Assembly: GCF_003105155.1 (NCBI RefSeq)
Contig: NZ_QETK01000024.1
Coordinates: 1-64,000 of the forward strand
Reading direction: 5' to 3'
Source: Pseudomonas sp. SDI
GTDB taxonomy: Bacteria; Pseudomonadota; Gammaproteobacteria; Pseudomonadales; Pseudomonadaceae
DNA length: 64,000 nt
Below, in pieces: positions 63,807 to 64,000 of this stretch. The notes under the pieces are model-generated. The model made no database searches and was not told the DNA's origin. It worked only from the letters and a program-made list of their open reading frames with translations. A program made the translations under genes and the position numbers. Within the stretch, counting starts at the first letter, position 1; the number at the start of each line of letters is the position of its first letter.

Positions 63807-64000
63807 ATGGCCATTCGCACCTTCCAGAACCATACGCCGCGCCTCGGCGCGCGGGCATTCGTCGACCGCAGCGCGGTGGTGCTGGGCGATGTCGAGCTCG
63901 GCGAAGACAGCTCGGTGTGGCCGTTCACGGTGATTCGCGGCGACATGCACCGCATCCGCATCGGCGCGCGCACCAGCGTGCAGGACGCCAGCGTGCTGCA
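63807..64000 (+). CDS. Gamma-carbonic-anhydrase-like protein, 3' end outside window
   Basis: Only the first 64 residues are seen. They begin MAIRTFQNHTPRLGARAFVD and continue with left-handed beta-helix hexapeptide repeats (SAVVLGDVELGEDSSVWPFTVIR, IRIGARTSVQDASVLQ), and the family's conserved arginine/aspartate segment VIRGDMHRI. This fits the YrdA/CaiE/PaaY gamma-class family. Start 63807 is chosen; an in-frame ATG three codons earlier is possible. Confidence 0.88.
   Translation, partial: MAIRTFQNHTPRLGARAFVDRSAVVLGDVELGEDSSVWPFTVIRGDMHRIRIGARTSVQDASVL

Overview
The window is a high-GC chromosomal segment from a Pseudomonas, most likely of the P. putida/P. fluorescens side of the genus. 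The basis is gene order: gltP, algB-kinB, ampD-like, GGDEF, dsbA, cytochrome c4, engB, polA, thrB, znuA/zur-znuCB, metNIQ and the aa3 cytochrome oxidase cluster follow the order I know for Pseudomonas chromosomes near the origin. Short REP-type palindromes with the CGCGGGACGAGCC core typical of the genus recur between genes. No rRNA, tRNA, CRISPR, prophage or intact transposase was seen.

Layout. 1-8153: the end of a membrane-anchored coiled-coil protein, a GFA-fold enzyme, a CitMHS citrate transporter, TerC, a Na/Pi-cotransporter-like protein, a small M16 protease and a DUF5924 membrane protein. 8205-11704: a compact four-gene MCE lipid-transport operon (STAS-MlaE, MlaF, MlaD, PqiC-like lipoprotein). 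11686-14462: an SpmA/B-like membrane protein and gltP. 14463-16294: a degraded, partly AT-rich stretch with structured non-coding DNA, two broken genes, DUF1328 and a small membrane protein. 16460-25684: signalling and envelope genes (algB-kinB, EAL, AmpD-like amidase, GGDEF, EEP nuclease, dsbA). 25851-32037: cytochrome c4 with a ruined cytochrome c5 gene upstream, engB, an ErsA-type small RNA, polA, DUF2782, thrB. 32081-35116: divergent zinc-uptake locus. 35263-38679: lipoprotein and metNIQ. 38775-47241: assembly factors and structural genes of aa3 cytochrome c oxidase. 47610-51030: helical protein, beta-carbonic anhydrase, SOS-boxed radical SAM gene, unknown gene. 51127-61357: accessory block with a second M3 peptidase, a MFS pump, and a LysR / TauD-like oxygenase / acyl-adenylating ligase / thermostable-hemolysin-family cluster, then a MarR-hydrolase-MFS unit. 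61402-64000: YheV, prlC and the start of a gamma-carbonic anhydrase.

How it works together. Much of the window serves the envelope and respiration: copper and heme A insertion plus the oxidase itself, periplasmic disulfide formation, cytochrome c electron carriers, lipid transport and cell-wall recycling. KinB-AlgB and the AlgU-type promoter of the ErsA-like RNA tie it to envelope stress and exopolysaccharide control. Zur and LexA sites link two loci to zinc starvation and DNA damage.

The best candidate for an undescribed system is the 53245-58608 cluster. It combines an adenylating ligase, an HxE-type non-heme iron oxygenase, a protein of the thermostable hemolysin family with GNAT/autoinducer-synthase-like sequence character, an exporter and a LysR regulator, with no carrier protein or NRPS nearby. 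Second are the decayed genes (15189-15419, 26515-26728) and the unexplained structured element at 14947-15127.
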